Source: Aurantiochytrium sp. KH105
Taxonomy: Eukaryota > Sar > Bigyra > Thraustochytrida > Thraustochytriidae
Reading direction: 5' to 3'
Length of the DNA: 64,000 bases
Assembly: GCA_003116975.1 (NCBI GenBank)
Contig: BGKB01000078.1
Location: 238,556 to 302,555, forward strand
The notes below the pieces were generated by a model, which was given only the letters and a program-made list of their open reading frames with translations, was not told the DNA's origin and searched no databases. Positions 39,712-50,691 of this stretch are shown piece after piece. Position 1 is the first letter of the stretch. Every line of letters begins with the position of its first letter. A program made the position numbers and the translations under genes.

Positions 39712-42700
39712 TCAAAGGGGTTCGGGTACGATGGTCGCACACCGAGGGCAAAGCTCGTCCTCGGTGGGCGCCGTGTGCCTCCGGCAGCGCTCGCATCGCG
39801 CCTTCGATGTGCGCACAAGGCGAAGCTCAACGACATCAGAGACATCATCGGGTACAGGCACAGTATCGAGCACCTCGAGGTTGCTCGCAGCATCGAGACC
39901 AGCACCTTGTTCAGAAGCCTGAGAGACCTCACATTTGGCAAGCAAGAGGACAGCCTCAAGCGTGCTTGCAAAACTCATGAGATCCGAAGGTGCGTCGGAA
40001 CGAAGAGTGACAAATAGCTCGGCCTCCTCCGAAGAGCGAATTGAACCTTGAGAACGAAGTACATCCAGGCTACGATTGACTTGCTGCCGCAAGGCCAATA
40101 CGGTATCGAAGCGCTGCCGTGCAACATCGTCAAGTGCCCATGCGGCAGGAAGTTCGGGAAATGGAATCTGGTGCACTGCAAATGCGTCCGTGGGCGCACC
40201 ACGAAAGGGTCCGACCTCTTGGAGGGCAAACTTGAAGAGATCTTGCGCAGTAAAGGCCAGAATGGGCGCCGACACCAGCGTGAGGGCCTGCAGCACCTCG
40301 AAGGAGACCCATTGACAAGCCTTTCGCGAGGGTGAATCCGCGGCACCATTGTAAAGTCTATCCTTGACGCTTGCGCTGTAAAGCGCCGAAACGTCGGCAT
40401 TGGTAAAGCGTACGATTTCGGAAAAGACGGAGCGAAATCGAAACTCCTCGTAGGCGGTGCGCGAGGCCTCAACGAAACGATATGTTCGGTCGAGCATGTA
40501 AAGGTCGATGGGTTCGAGATGCTCTTTGAGGTCTTCGGGAATCGTCACGGTCCCAGACGATGAGGTCGAAGGCGAAAAGTCGAATAAGTTGCCGAGTAAG
40601 AAACGCATAACATTGCGAACGCGACGCAAGTTGTCGCTGCTCTCGCGAATGAGTTCTGGACTGATGGCCACGTCGTCGACAAAGTTGGTCGAGGCAACCC
40701 AAAAGCGAAGCACGTCGGCACCAAACTCGCGAATCACATCACCCGGTTCAATGATATTGCCAAGCGACTTGGACATTTTGCGTCCATGCTCATCGAGGAT
40801 AAAGCCGTGTGTGACGATGTGGCGAAAGGGGGCGGTAGGTTCCATGGGCTCTCCTGCGTCATTTTCGCCACTCGTGGCGGCAACTCGCGTCAGCAGACTC
40901 GACTGGAACCATCCGCGATGCTGGTCGGAGCCTTCCAGGTAGACGTCTGCCTGGGCGCCTTCTGGCAAAACTGCGCTCCACGAACACCCGCTATCGAACC
41001 ATACATCGAGCGTATCGGTGCCGCGCACCCAATGTCCGGAGCGCTCAGTGAGGCCGGCTTGAGCACGAAGGGCATTTGCGCGCGTGGAAATGCTGGCTTC
41101 GACTTCTGGCGAAAGGAACCACCAATCCGAGCCGTTCTCGCTAATGGCTTCTTGGGCAGCTTGCACGACATATTCGTCGAGCCATGGTTCGCCATCGGAG
41201 CTTTCAAGAGGGAATAAGGCCGGAATGGGTACGCCCCAGTACCGCTGGCGTGAAATGCACCATTGGTCGCGACCTTGGAGCATGGAGGCAAGTCGGGGTC
41301 GGCTAGAGGCTGGGACGAGATCGACAGGTTCAAGGGCCTTCTTCGCATCGTGCTTGAGGGTAGCAAGATTGACGAACCACTGATCGGTCGCCATGATGAT
41401 GACGGGCTTCTTCGTGCGCCAATCGTATGGATAACGGTGAGCGTACGACGTGGACGGCACAGCGAGGCGGCCAAAATCCTGCAAGAGCTCCAAGACAGCC
41501 TCGTTGCCGCCTTCATGGATGTGAACCTCGTGCAGCTTGGCACGCACATGCGAGGGGAGGAAGCGGGCGTTGTCCTCGTGCATATTGAAGCAACCCTTGG
41601 AGTCTACGACGAGAGGGCAGTCCAAGAGTTCGTGGCCGTATTCTTGCCACACCATGGCATCATCTTGGCCATGCATGGGAGCGGTATGCACCAAGCCCGT
41701 GCCTGCGTCGAGCGAAACATGCGCACCGCAAAGCACCGAGTAGAGACCTTTGGGAAGCTTTGCGGTCGTCTCTGCCTCGTCGCTGTCATCAAAGTAGTCG
41801 CTGACGAGCGGGGAAAGGTAGGTGGTGCCCTCGAGCGCTGCACCATGCACGCAGCCAACGATTGTGTAGCCGTCGGGGTACATTTTGCTGAGTTCGGGAA
41901 GAGATTCGCGTTCGACAATATCCTTGGCAATGACCCGCAAGGGGGCGGTTGGCTTGGCATTGTCTGCGAGCAAGGCGTACTCGAGCTCCGCGTGAACGCA
42001 GACGGCCACATTCGATGGAAGTGTCCAGGGCGTCGTGGTCCAGATGGTAAGGTGGATGGCTTGCTCGTGGAGATTGCCTGCTCCGGCGCTTTGAAGCTGC
42101 GCTGCAGCTGCGTCCGAAAGCTTGCGCACGGTGAGATCCACAAAGCAAGAAGGACTGACATGGTCGTCGCTGTACTCAATTTCAGCTTCGGCGAGGGCGG
42201 TTCCGGACGAGTACGACCAGTAGACGGGCTTGAGGCCACGAAAGACGAGGCCTCGCTTGACCATTTGGCGAAAGACATTCATCTGATGACCCTCGTACGA
42301 CTTGTCCATGGTGGAGTACCAGCCGTCGCTTCGGCGTGCCCAGTCGCCCATGAGTCCCCAGCGGATGATGCCTTGGCGCTGCTTGTCCATGGTTTGTTCC
42401 GCGCAGGATTGGGCATTGGAGCGGATGGTCCTTGCATCAAGACTGGGTCGCGCCTGCTCGCCCGCGAGCTGAAGCGCCTTGAGTTCAATGGGAAGACCGT
42501 GCGTGTCCCATCCAGGAACGTAATGGACGCGTTTTCCGCGCATGAGTTGATAGCGATTGATAAAGTCCTTGAGCGACTTGTTGAGAAAGTGGCCCGTGTG
42601 AAGGTCACCATTGGCGTAGGGCGGTCCGTCGTGAAGGATAAATTCCTCGGCGCCTTCTTTGCGAGTCTCGCGTTGCCAGTTGTAGAGCTGACTGGTTAGC

Positions 42701-43083
42701 GCATCGACGCTTTCCACCTCGCGGGTCGCGGCAGATGCGCGCATGGGAAACTCTGTCTTGGGCAGATTCACGGAGGCTTCGTACTTGGACTTTGGCTTTT
42801 GATTCTTCTTCTTTTTGGCCTTCTTCTTGTTGTTTGGCTTTTCATTTTGCTGTCCAGCGTTCTTGCTCGAGGTCGTCGTGGCAAAGGTGGCGCGGTAGCT
42901 CTTGCTACTGCTGTTGTGGCTGCAGTCTGCGAGCAGCGAGCATTGCTGCAGCAGCTGCTGCTGCTGCGGACAGTGCGGACACTTTGGAGCCTGCGGACGC
43001 TGCAAGCCAAGGGGCAGCGCTTGTCGTTGCTGGCCTCGCGTGAGAAGCGGCGAGAGCGCCCGCAGAGGTCTACGCGACAACAT
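39712..43083 (-). CDS. IARS2: Isoleucyl-tRNA synthetase, mitochondrial type
   Basis: 1123 residues from the ATG at 43083. The class I signature is PYANGDLHTGH (HIGH-like, about residue 160) and GRKMSKSLGN (about 770). The inserted editing domain includes TTTPWTLPSNVAV, which deacylates Val-tRNA. DRDQWCISRQRYWGVPIPA and the tRNA anticodon-binding helices follow. The C-terminus has a zinc knuckle: CERC and CPRC (FPG/IleRS zinc finger), as in bacterial and mitochondrial enzymes. The N-terminal 120 residues have a basic presequence (MLSRRPLRALSPLLTRG) then Gln/Cys-rich and Lys/Asn-rich low complexity, consistent with import into mitochondria. A cytosolic IleRS would lack this layout. It converges with the PLP enzyme. 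Confidence 0.94.
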   Translation of the reverse strand: MLSRRPLRALSPLLTRGQQRQALPLGLQRPQAPKCPHCPQQQQLLQQCSLLADCSHNSSSKSYRATFATTTSSKNAGQQNEKPNNKKKAKKKKNQKPKSKYEASVNLPKTEFPMRASAATREVESVDALTSQLYNWQRETRKEGAEEFILHDGPPYANGDLHTGHFLNKSLKDFINRYQLMRGKRVHYVPGWDTHGLPIELKALQLAGEQARPSLDARTIRSNAQSCAEQTMDKQRQGIIRWGLMGDWARRSDGWYSTMDKSYEGHQMNVFRQMVKRGLVFRGLKPVYWSYSSGTALAEAEIEYSDDHVSPSCFVDLTVRKLSDAAAAQLQSAGAGNLHEQAIHLTIWTTTPWTLPSNVAVCVHAELEYALLADNAKPTAPLRVIAKDIVERESLPELSKMYPDGYTIVGCVHGAALEGTTYLSPLVSDYFDDSDEAETTAKLPKGLYSVLCGAHVSLDAGTGLVHTAPMHGQDDAMVWQEYGHELLDCPLVVDSKGCFNMHEDNARFLPSHVRAKLHEVHIHEGGNEAVLELLQDFGRLAVPSTSYAHRYPYDWRTKKPVIIMATDQWFVNLATLKHDAKKALEPVDLVPASSRPRLASMLQGRDQWCISRQRYWGVPIPALFPLESSDGEPWLDEYVVQAAQEAISENGSDWWFLSPEVEASISTRANALRAQAGLTERSGHWVRGTDTLDVWFDSGCSWSAVLPEGAQADVYLEGSDQHRGWFQSSLLTRVAATSGENDAGEPMEPTAPFRHIVTHGFILDEHGRKMSKSLGNIIEPGDVIREFGADVLRFWVASTNFVDDVAISPELIRESSDNLRRVRNVMRFLLGNLFDFSPSTSSSGTVTIPEDLKEHLEPIDLYMLDRTYRFVEASRTAYEEFRFRSVFSEIVRFTNADVSALYSASVKDRLYNGAADSPSRKACQWVSFEVLQALTLVSAPILAFTAQDLFKFALQEVGPFRGAPTDAFAVHQIPFPELPAAWALDDVARQRFDTVLALRQQVNRSLDVLRSQGSIRSSEEAELFVTLRSDAPSDLMSFASTLEAVLLLAKCEVSQASEQGAGLDAASNLEVLDTVPVPDDVSDVVELRLVRTSKARCERCRRHTAPTEDELCPRCATIVPEPL

Positions 43084-44240
43084 CTTGCGCGCAGATCTGA
43101 TCTGCGCACAAGAGGCGTCGAACAAAAGCTTTGCTCCGCTGTGCTCGTGGTTGTCGGCAAGCGATGGACCCTAAAAAGGGATAGGCACTTAAATATGCGC
43201 AACGCATTTTCACTGGCCCAGACGGTGCATGGCAGTATGCAAGCAAACGGGTTTGGATGCCAATGATGATACGAAATAGTATACTAGTACTAGGCCTACA
43301 ATTTATGATACAAGCTGATCAGCTGAGTTCATCTTGGTGTGCTTGCTAAATCTGCAGCCAGCCAGTCAGCCAGCCAGCCAGCCAGGCAGGCAGGTAGCCA
43401 GCCAGTCAGCCAGTCAACCAGCACCTTTCAATAATGGCAGGACCGATGGAAACTCTCAACTGGCCGCTCACACACATCTCTCGTCACCTTGATGTTTCTT
43501 CTCTCACAGTGGCAGATGAAAGCTCTCCCTTTTTTTTTGGTTTGTTTCTCGGTTTGTCTGCTTCACCATTGCTCGAACGGTCCACATCTCATTTGCAGTT
43601 GGTTGGTTGCTGCTGCAATCTGCGAATTTTGCTTGGACTTTGCGCAAGGAAAAAAAGAAAACCTCTGTTACGAACTGTAGTAAGGGTGCACCGTGGCGCG
43701 TGATCGTGAGCTCTCGGAGGCCCCGCCGCCATCACCAAGCTGCGCGTGCCGCAGCCGCCAGCCCTTGCCAGCCAGATGTCTTTGTAAAAAATTGCAAGTC
43801 GAAGTTTGTTTGGCAAGAAGAGCACCACGGCGTCCACCCACCACTCACTGTCAGCCCTCGCTCGCTTTCTGCACCGTCTGTTCGCCAAGGCGACTTTTAC
43901 AGGACGGTCTCCGACAGACAGCCGCACAGTTCCTGCGCACCCCACCTCCCAAGTACACACCTTCCCGCGCACCCTTCTGCCCCCCCCTTTTTCAATCTTG
44001 GAGCCAGCCAGGCGACCGGGGCTCGCGCTCGCACTCGTTGCCGCTCTCGCTCTGGGTGGTCGCAGTGTCGCTCGCCGTCGCACGCACGCAAGAAGGAAAA
44101 GGTCCGCGTCGTGGGTCTTTTAACGACCCGTCCCGGCGTTGCTCAAAGACGTGCATCGCATCATATCCTATCTTACGTAGGCGGAAGGAAGGTCCGTGTG
44201 TAGCAGGCTGCGTCGCTCCTCCAGCCTCGGCCACGTCGTC

Positions 44241-44280
<40 letters not shown>

Positions 44281-45847
44281 GCGATGATGCTCTTCTTCTT
44301 CTTGCTTCAGCCGCTCCATCAGCCCTGGCAGCTGCTGCATCAAGCTGCAGATCGTGTCGCAGCCGCACGCGCCCTCCTCGTCATCGCCGCCGCACCGCTC
44401 TCGCGATCCACGTGCCACCCGCCACCCGCCACCAAGATGACAGACGCCACGCTCGGCTCGCCGTGCCGCCCTGTTGCTCTTGCTCTTCTTGCTCCTCTCC
44501 GCAGCCACTTCACGTCCATCTAAGACACCCTGGATCATCCCATCCTCGTCATCGCCATCGCCCTCCTCCTCCTCCCCGTCCCCATCATCGTCCGCACATC
44601 CGCACATCCCAAGCCGCCGGTCCCGTCACCCGGGTCCCGCCCTCTCCCACTTTGTGGCCCGGCCCTGCCTTGCTCGCCTTGCCTCTTCTCCGGGCCCTGC
44701 CTGCGATCCCGCACACGCACGCACGCACGCACGTCAGCGCGGCCCCCGCTCCGAGTCTGCGCTGCCCGCGCCGCAGCAGCAGCAGCAGCCATGGCAGCTG
44801 CACGCCGCGGCCGCCCATCACGTCATCCGCGCGTGCGCCGCGCCCCGGTGCCGTCGGCGGTCACGTCCGACGGCCTGGAAGCCGCGCACGCGCCGACTCG
44901 GCCGCGCCGACGACGTCGCGCCCTGCCGCGCCGCGCCTCCCCCTCCTCCTCCGCGGCGCCTCGCGCGGGCCCGACTGCGAGCCCCGCCGCACGCACGCAC
45001 GCGCGCTTCCCGCCGCGCGAGGTCGCGGGCGCGCGGCGTCTCGGTCGCGGTGTCTTCGCAGCGAGGCCGCATCGTGGCCATCGTCATCTCGAATCGGTTG
45101 CCATCCATCTTCGTCCCTCGCCATCCTGCGTCTCTCGCCTCGAGGCCCCGCGCGGCGCGAGCACAGAGCAGGGCAGGGCAGGGCGGGGCACGGCCGGAGC
45201 CCGGTGCGGACAGCAGCCGGCCAGTGCAGCTCGATAGATACGCAGGATCGATCGATCGATCGACCGACCGATAGATCGCGCGGCCTGGCCGGTGTCAATC
45301 AGGCGCCGCCAAAAGAAGGGAAAAAACAGACCAGTCACTGTCAGTCCGCGGAGACAAAACCGGTGAATACGAGGCGACACAATCCAACAAACGCAACCTG
45401 AATCCGAACGGACGGAGACAGAGGGAGGGAGCGCGAAGGCGGAGCGGGCGGCAGACCCGCAAAGAGAGAAAAGCCACGCGACGCGGCGGCGAGGTACGTG
45501 CGGGCGGCGGCGGCGCGGAGGGAGAGCGCGAGGGAGGGAGCGCAGGAGCGCGCGGCGGCGGCGGAGGAGAGCAAGAGCGCGCGCCGCGCCGGCGAGCGCC
45601 TCGCTCGCCGGCGCGGAAGATGGAGGAGAAAGATGGCGGCGGGATGCAAGCATGGCGTCGAGGGGGGACTTACGCCCCGGGAGAAGAAGGCCGGCGTGCA
45701 GCAGCGGCAGCAGCAGCGGCGGCGCAAGGAGCACGCAAGGAGCACACAGGGAGCGGCAGAAACTGACAGCATAGCTTTAGTGCAGAGAAAGGAGAGGAGA
45801 ACGGGGAAACGTAGACCAACACAGACAGACACAACAAAGCTAGCAAC
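43084..45847. other. Long spacer upstream of biotin synthase
   Basis: No credible gene in 2.8 kb. Contains a GCCA/GTCA tetranucleotide tract (43356-43420), a (CTG)n tract (about 44243-44280), a CACG run (44715-44735) and CGAT repeats (45245-45275). Frames of up to 400 codons are Arg/Pro/Ser/His-rich and have no domain. GC content rises sharply from 44300 towards the biotin synthase start. Confidence 0.5.
44243..44280. repeat. (CTG)n trinucleotide repeat
   Basis: About twelve uninterrupted CTG units in non-coding spacer. Confidence 0.9.
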
Positions 45848-47155
45848 ATGCTCGCGTCGACGAGGATGATGATGCTCGCGAGGACAGCCGCGCGGACGCC
45901 CGCCGCCACGAGGCAGATGGCGTCGGCGGCAGCGATCTCGAACGCGGACAAGGACGCCTTGCTCAAGCGGATCGAGGAGCTCGAAGACGACAAGGCCAAG
46001 CTGCAGGCGGAACTCAAGGGAGACGACCTCCGCGTGCGCGGCGTCAACGGACGCGTTCGCACCGACTGGACCAAGGAGGAGATTCAGGCCGTATACGAAA
46101 AGCCGCTCATTGACCTCGTCTTCGACGCCGCCATGATCCACCGTCTGTACTTTTCCAGCCGCGAAATCATGCGCTCCACCCTCATCAGCTACAAGTCCGG
46201 CGGCTGCTCTGAGAACTGCGGCTACTGCTCGCAGTCCCAGCACCACAAGACCTTTGTCAAGCCCACGCCCGCCATGCAGATCGAGGAGGTCCTCGAGGCC
46301 GCGCGCCGCGCCAAGGCAGCAGGCTCTGCGCGCTTCTGCATGGGCAGCGCTTGGCGCTCCGTTGGCAAGAAGCACGCCTTTAAGCGCATCCTCGAGCTCG
46401 TCAAGGAGATCAACGGCATGGGCATGGAGGTCTGCACCACCCTTGGCATGCTCACCCCGGAGCAGGCCAAACAACTCAAGGAGGCCGGTCTTACCGCCTA
46501 CAACCACAACTTGGACACCAGCCGCGAGTACTACCCCAAGGTTGTCACCACGCGCAGCTACGACGACCGCCTCGACACCGTCAAGAACGTGCGCGAAGCC
46601 GGCATCTCCGTTTGCTGCGGTGGCATTGTTGGGCTCGGCGAGGAGGAGGATGACCGCGTCGGCCTGCTGCACCAGCTCGCGACCCTCACGGAGCACCCCG
46701 AGTCCGTGCCCATTAACGCTCTCGTCCCTGTCGCCGGTACCCCGCTCGGCGACAAGCTCATTGCCGAGGGCAAGGCTCCCCAGTGGGATGAGATGGTCCG
46801 TATGATTGCCACCGCGCGCATCGTCATGCCCCGCTCCATGGTCCGTCTCTCTGCTGGCCGCATGGAGTTCCCCATGGCCGCCCAGGGCCTCATGTTTATG
46901 GCTGGCGCCAACTCCATCTTCACTGGCGACAAGCTCCTCACCACGCCCAACCCGGCCTTTAGCGAGGACGACCGCATGTTTGAGATCCTTGGCCTTGTGG
47001 GCAAGGCACCGCACACCGCACCGCTCAAGAGCCCTTACTCTGCCGATGACGACGTTGCCGATGCCGCCGACGCCGCCAGGGCTGCGCAGCCGGGTCCGCG
47101 CTTTGTCGATATTCAGGTCAACAAGTCTTCTTCTAAGCTCGAGACCTCGCTCTGA
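45848..47155 (+). CDS. BIO2: Biotin synthase, mitochondrial
   Basis: 435 residues. This radical-SAM enzyme inserts sulfur into dethiobiotin, the last step of biotin synthesis. GGCSENCGYCSQS gives the 4Fe-4S cysteines C120, C124 and C127. MGSAWR, EVCTTLGML, YNHNLDTS and RLSAGR, which contribute the 2Fe-2S and substrate residues, are all present. The N-terminus is an Arg/Ala/Thr presequence with several Met, typical for mitochondrial import. Residues about 30-62 form a predicted coiled coil (LLKRIEELEDDKAKLQAEL) between presequence and core, which standard biotin synthases lack. The C-terminal 45 residues are Ala/Asp-rich. The core is of normal length. The sequence supports biotin prototrophy. 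Confidence 0.96.
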   Translation: MLASTRMMMLARTAARTPAATRQMASAAAISNADKDALLKRIEELEDDKAKLQAELKGDDLRVRGVNGRVRTDWTKEEIQAVYEKPLIDLVFDAAMIHRLYFSSREIMRSTLISYKSGGCSENCGYCSQSQHHKTFVKPTPAMQIEEVLEAARRAKAAGSARFCMGSAWRSVGKKHAFKRILELVKEINGMGMEVCTTLGMLTPEQAKQLKEAGLTAYNHNLDTSREYYPKVVTTRSYDDRLDTVKNVREAGISVCCGGIVGLGEEEDDRVGLLHQLATLTEHPESVPINALVPVAGTPLGDKLIAEGKAPQWDEMVRMIATARIVMPRSMVRLSAGRMEFPMAAQGLMFMAGANSIFTGDKLLTTPNPAFSEDDRMFEILGLVGKAPHTAPLKSPYSADDDVADAADAARAAQPGPRFVDIQVNKSSSKLETSL

Positions 47156-48526
47156 GCGTCAAGTCAACATAGCAGCCAGCTTACTCACATCAATTTTTGC
47201 CCCACCCCCTCCAACCCCCTTCCTCTTCTCCGTCATGCTCTGAATGATCGATTTATGCGTTATTAGAAATCGATCCATCCATTCATTGCCCATCACTCTT
47301 GGTTTTCAGATCTTCTTTGTGGCTCTTCGAGTTTAAGATCGATCCATATTCATCAAATCACCAACGTGCGCTCTGTTGGTTGATTGCTCGCGGTCATGGG
47401 AAAAGAGAACTCTGTCAAGGCAAGCTAAAATTGTAGAGTATGCCAACACGCTAATGAGTGTAGTAATTCGCTTTCTCTTTCTTTTTGCGTGCAGTGACCG
47501 CTGCGCAAGGAACGTAAGGTTTCGTCGATTTGTCACCATGGCCGTCCACGCACTGCTTTCTCGCTTGCTCGCTCAATTTCTCCCCCCCGCCCCGCCCTCC
47601 AAAGTATGATCGATCTGCGGCCTATTTGCGAGTGATCAGTGGCGAGACGCATCCCATCATCGTCTCTCCACGGGCCCGAGCTCGTGTGTATCTTCTGTCC
47701 TCTTGTCTTCGGCCCTGCGCAAACACGCGCTATCCGCTAGCTCCTCGTGGGACTCGTCTCGTCGGGTGACTTGCTTGCTTACTTGTGTGCCAACAGTCAG
47801 CAGCCAGCTGTATAGCAGCAGCAGCGGTCCCTCCCATGGGCCCCGATCCCAAGTCGCGAGTCCTCCTCCAGCCACCCAGCCTCGCCATTCTTGCATTATA
47901 TACTCGTCACACTCGCTCATCCGGGACCCGCGCGCGAGTCCGCCCTCGCCTCGCATCGGGGCGCATCCTGATTGCTTGGCATTAGGTTTGCGGCGTTTCC
48001 GAAGTCGCCGCTGCTATTTCACTCTTCCCAGCGACTTCCCAGCTTTCCGTCTCATTGTGGGCGACCGATTGTCCCGGCCGCTGCCTGGTATAGTAGTAGA
48101 AGTATACTAGCTGCCTGGTGCTTTTAGCGGCACTTTGGGCCACACGGAGAGACGGACCACGGCAGAGAGGCCGTGCCGCCGCTCGCCCTTCGCACGCACG
48201 CACGCCAACGCACGCACGCACGCACGCACGGCCTGCGGGCGGAGGAGGATCTATCTGTGAGGCGGGAAGCGCGCGAGGACGAGGACGAGGAGCGTCCGCC
48301 AGCAAGCTCAACTTGCTTTGCTTCGCTTAGCATTTGTAACTACCACCTAGTCTAGTTGCAAGCAAGCAAGCACAAGCAAGCACAAGTAAGCAAGCAAGAC
48401 ACTTCTCCTTCGGGGCGAGCAGGCCCTGGCAAGCAGACCGGAATTGAGACGGGCCCGGCGTCGGCCTGAGGCCTGCGAGCGGCAGCGGCGGCAGCGGCGG
48501 CAGCGGCGGCAGTGGCGGCGAGCGCC
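47156..48526. other. Spacer between biotin synthase and TMEM135
   Basis: 3' UTR with CATCCATT repeats (47272-47290), then GC-rich spacer with a CGCACGCACG tract (48187-48230), CAAGCAAG repeats (48358-48400) and GGCAGC repeats (48480-48515). No credible gene. Confidence 0.5.
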
Positions 48527-50161
48527 ATGGCGGAGAATGTGATCGAGCGCGTCATGTCGGGCATCTTCGAGCCGCAGTCCGGCGGTGGCGAGGGCCCGAC
48601 CCGCGCGGGCGCCCGTGAGGCCAAGCGCGGCTGCGAAGAGGAGGTCCGCAGGCGCAAGACCGGCGGCGGCGCCTTGGACAAAGTACCCGAGGATCAGGAG
48701 CGCCTCACCGGTAAGGCTGTCAGCGCCGGCAGCAACGCCGGCAAGAACGCCGCCGCCGACGACGACGACCACAACAACCATGCCAATGAGTGCGAGGAAG
48801 ATCACGCTGCGCAACAGCAGCGCGCCAAAACCGCAGCGGAAAGGTGGGCAGGCCAGGGTCTGGGCTTGCTCAAGGACGGGTCCGTTCCCAAGGGCTGGCA
48901 GGCCGTAGAGCATGCGCTGCGCGAGCTTGGGGCGGGCGCGATGCGTGGAGCCTTGCTCGGCCTCTCGCTCAAAGGCGCGCTCTCGCTTGTCATGTCTCTG
49001 ATCAAAAGAAAGCGTACAGCGCCCGAAGCCCTGGCGGCCGCCATGGACGCGGACTCTAGGCGCTTCGCTGCCTTTGTGAGCGCCTTCATTGGCACCTTTC
49101 GCTTCGTAAATGCGGGCATGACTGCAAGCATGGGTCGTGACACTCCGCTCAACAGCGGCGTAGCTGGCGGAATTGCTGCCCTCACGCTCATGCTCGACGC
49201 GCCGGGCCGTCGCAAAATGTTCGCCATGAACCTTTTTGTGCGCTCTCTCGATGTCCTTACCAAGCGTCTCGTCAGGGATGGTGTTCTGCCGTACTGGAAA
49301 CACTTTGAAGCTTTCATGTTTGGCGTCACCAATATTCCCATCATGTTCGGCTTCCTCTTTGAGCCAGACATTCTTGATCGCGGCTACTACAAGTGGATCC
49401 TTGGCATGGGCAACGTCACAGATGAGGGTCTGCACGCGACGCTTCGGGAGCGACGCACGGCTCTGGCCGAGGGCCGCCCTTTTCCACACCAGCCCTGCTC
49501 CGTTGGCTATCACGAGGGACCCTGCACCGTACACTGCGTCAAGGACTGGTTTCTTGGCCTGCAGCGCGCGAGCAAGGTATACGTCAGTGTGCATCTCATC
49601 AGTCTTTTCTTGCGCTACAAAAAGCTTGGCAAGGATCCGCTTCCCCAGCTTGTGCGTACCCTTGTCGGCTTTGCGTCTTCGTGCGCCTTTTTGTCTACAT
49701 ACGTCTTTTGTATCAAAAGCTCGCAGTGTTTCCTGCGCAACTACCGCCAGATCGACTCTGGATGGCATGCCGCTGTGGCGGGAATGCTCACTTCTTTGAG
49801 CACCTTTTTTGAGCGGCCGTCTCGCGTTTCGGAACTCATGCTCTACTGCATGCCCAAGGCACTCGAAGGTGCTTTCAATTACCTGAATAAGCGCGGCTAT
49901 GTCTCGCCCGTGCCTTATTTTGATACCATGCTCTTTGTCTTTAGCATGTCGGTTCTGTGCTCGAGCGCCCGCATCGACTTTAAGTCCACCTATCACGCGT
50001 CGCTCTGCTTTGTCCTCGGCTCCAAGTCGCCCAAGACCTCTCCAAAGCAGTCGCCCCCCAAGTCAAAGGACAACGTGCAAGCTGAGGCAGAAGCCACCGC
50101 CATCTCTAACCTTGCAAATGACACCACCACCGCCACCATTTCCATTACCACCAAACCTTAG
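48527..50161 (+). CDS. TMEM135: TMEM135-like peroxisomal/mitochondrial membrane protein
   Basis: 544 residues. The first 110 are hydrophilic, with Asp/His/Asn-rich low complexity. Hydrophobic Gly/Ala helices follow (about 145-165, GAMRGALLGLSLKGALSL; then 185-235), with a TLMLDAPGRRKM turn. The Cys-rich module PCSVGYHEGPCTVHCVKDW (about 322-342) and following SKVYVSVHLISLFL match the TMEM135 Cys-rich signature, including a later SSCAFLSTYVFCIKSSQC. In animals TMEM135 acts in peroxisome and mitochondrial fission and lipid handling; the same is inferred. The C-terminus is a Ser/Pro/Lys tail. An upstream GTG adds no feature, so the ATG at 48527 is used. The family is also related to fungal peroxisomal Pmp47-like small proteins, so exact orthology is uncertain. 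Confidence 0.82.
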   Translation: MAENVIERVMSGIFEPQSGGGEGPTRAGAREAKRGCEEEVRRRKTGGGALDKVPEDQERLTGKAVSAGSNAGKNAAADDDDHNNHANECEEDHAAQQQRAKTAAERWAGQGLGLLKDGSVPKGWQAVEHALRELGAGAMRGALLGLSLKGALSLVMSLIKRKRTAPEALAAAMDADSRRFAAFVSAFIGTFRFVNAGMTASMGRDTPLNSGVAGGIAALTLMLDAPGRRKMFAMNLFVRSLDVLTKRLVRDGVLPYWKHFEAFMFGVTNIPIMFGFLFEPDILDRGYYKWILGMGNVTDEGLHATLRERRTALAEGRPFPHQPCSVGYHEGPCTVHCVKDWFLGLQRASKVYVSVHLISLFLRYKKLGKDPLPQLVRTLVGFASSCAFLSTYVFCIKSSQCFLRNYRQIDSGWHAAVAGMLTSLSTFFERPSRVSELMLYCMPKALEGAFNYLNKRGYVSPVPYFDTMLFVFSMSVLCSSARIDFKSTYHASLCFVLGSKSPKTSPKQSPPKSKDNVQAEAEATAISNLANDTTTATISITTKP

Positions 50162-50691
50162 GTGTCTGTCCGTTTGCCAAGGCAAGAGAGAGTTGGCTGG
50201 CTGCTTCGATAAATTATATATTTTCGTCCATGACGTCCATGGTTTTTTTCTTGTTTTGGTACCCTTCTGATCGACTTTTCTTGTCACTCAAATTGCTTTT
50301 GCGACCACCTACCTCGTGGGAATCAAGCTCTTCATCCTTTCGTCCATCTCGCACCAAATTCTAGTTGTCATCATCCTCGCATTAAGAATCTTATTTGCCA
50401 ACATCATCCTCACATCAAGTCCCAGTTATCATCTCTTCGCTTGACCGCAATTTCGCATTGAAAAAAAAATCTATTTGTCATCTCTTTGATTTACCTCAAC
50501 CTCGCATTGAGACCTTGTAATCAATCATCACTTTGACACACCTCAACCTCATTATGGTATGGATAATTAGTCGCCGCGAGACAAAGTGTATTGCGACGAT
50601 GTCTGGTAGCTATTCAGGAGTTAGGCCAGTCACGGCACAAAGTTGTTCCTTCTCAACCTAAGCAAGCAAAAAGAGAAACTTGTGTCTGTGC
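50162..50691. repeat. AT-rich spacer with degenerate CATC/CCTCGCATT repeats
   Basis: Between about 50350 and 50560 the phrases CATCATCCTC, GCATTAAGA or GCATTGAGA and TTATTTGCC or TATTTGTCATC recur at 50-70 bp. Their function is not evident, and they lie between convergent genes. Confidence 0.5.

Noticed and set aside
41263..42699. 478-codon plus-strand frame inside the IleRS gene
   Set aside because: Antisense of a clear class I synthetase.
44196..45401. 401-codon plus-strand frame in the spacer before biotin synthase
   Set aside because: His/Pro/Ser/Arg low complexity, starting in a CTG repeat.
45341..47014. 557-codon minus-strand frame over biotin synthase
   Set aside because: Antisense to a clear radical-SAM enzyme; repetitive Leu/Val/Ala/Gly composition typical of antisense GC-rich codons.
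48347..49996. 549-codon minus-strand frame over TMEM135
   Set aside because: The plus-strand frame has the Cys-rich signature and membrane helices; the minus frame has none.
50330..50560. CATC-rich repeats as a possible structured RNA or riboswitch
   Set aside because: Copies are too degenerate and unpaired, and no conserved stem is visible.
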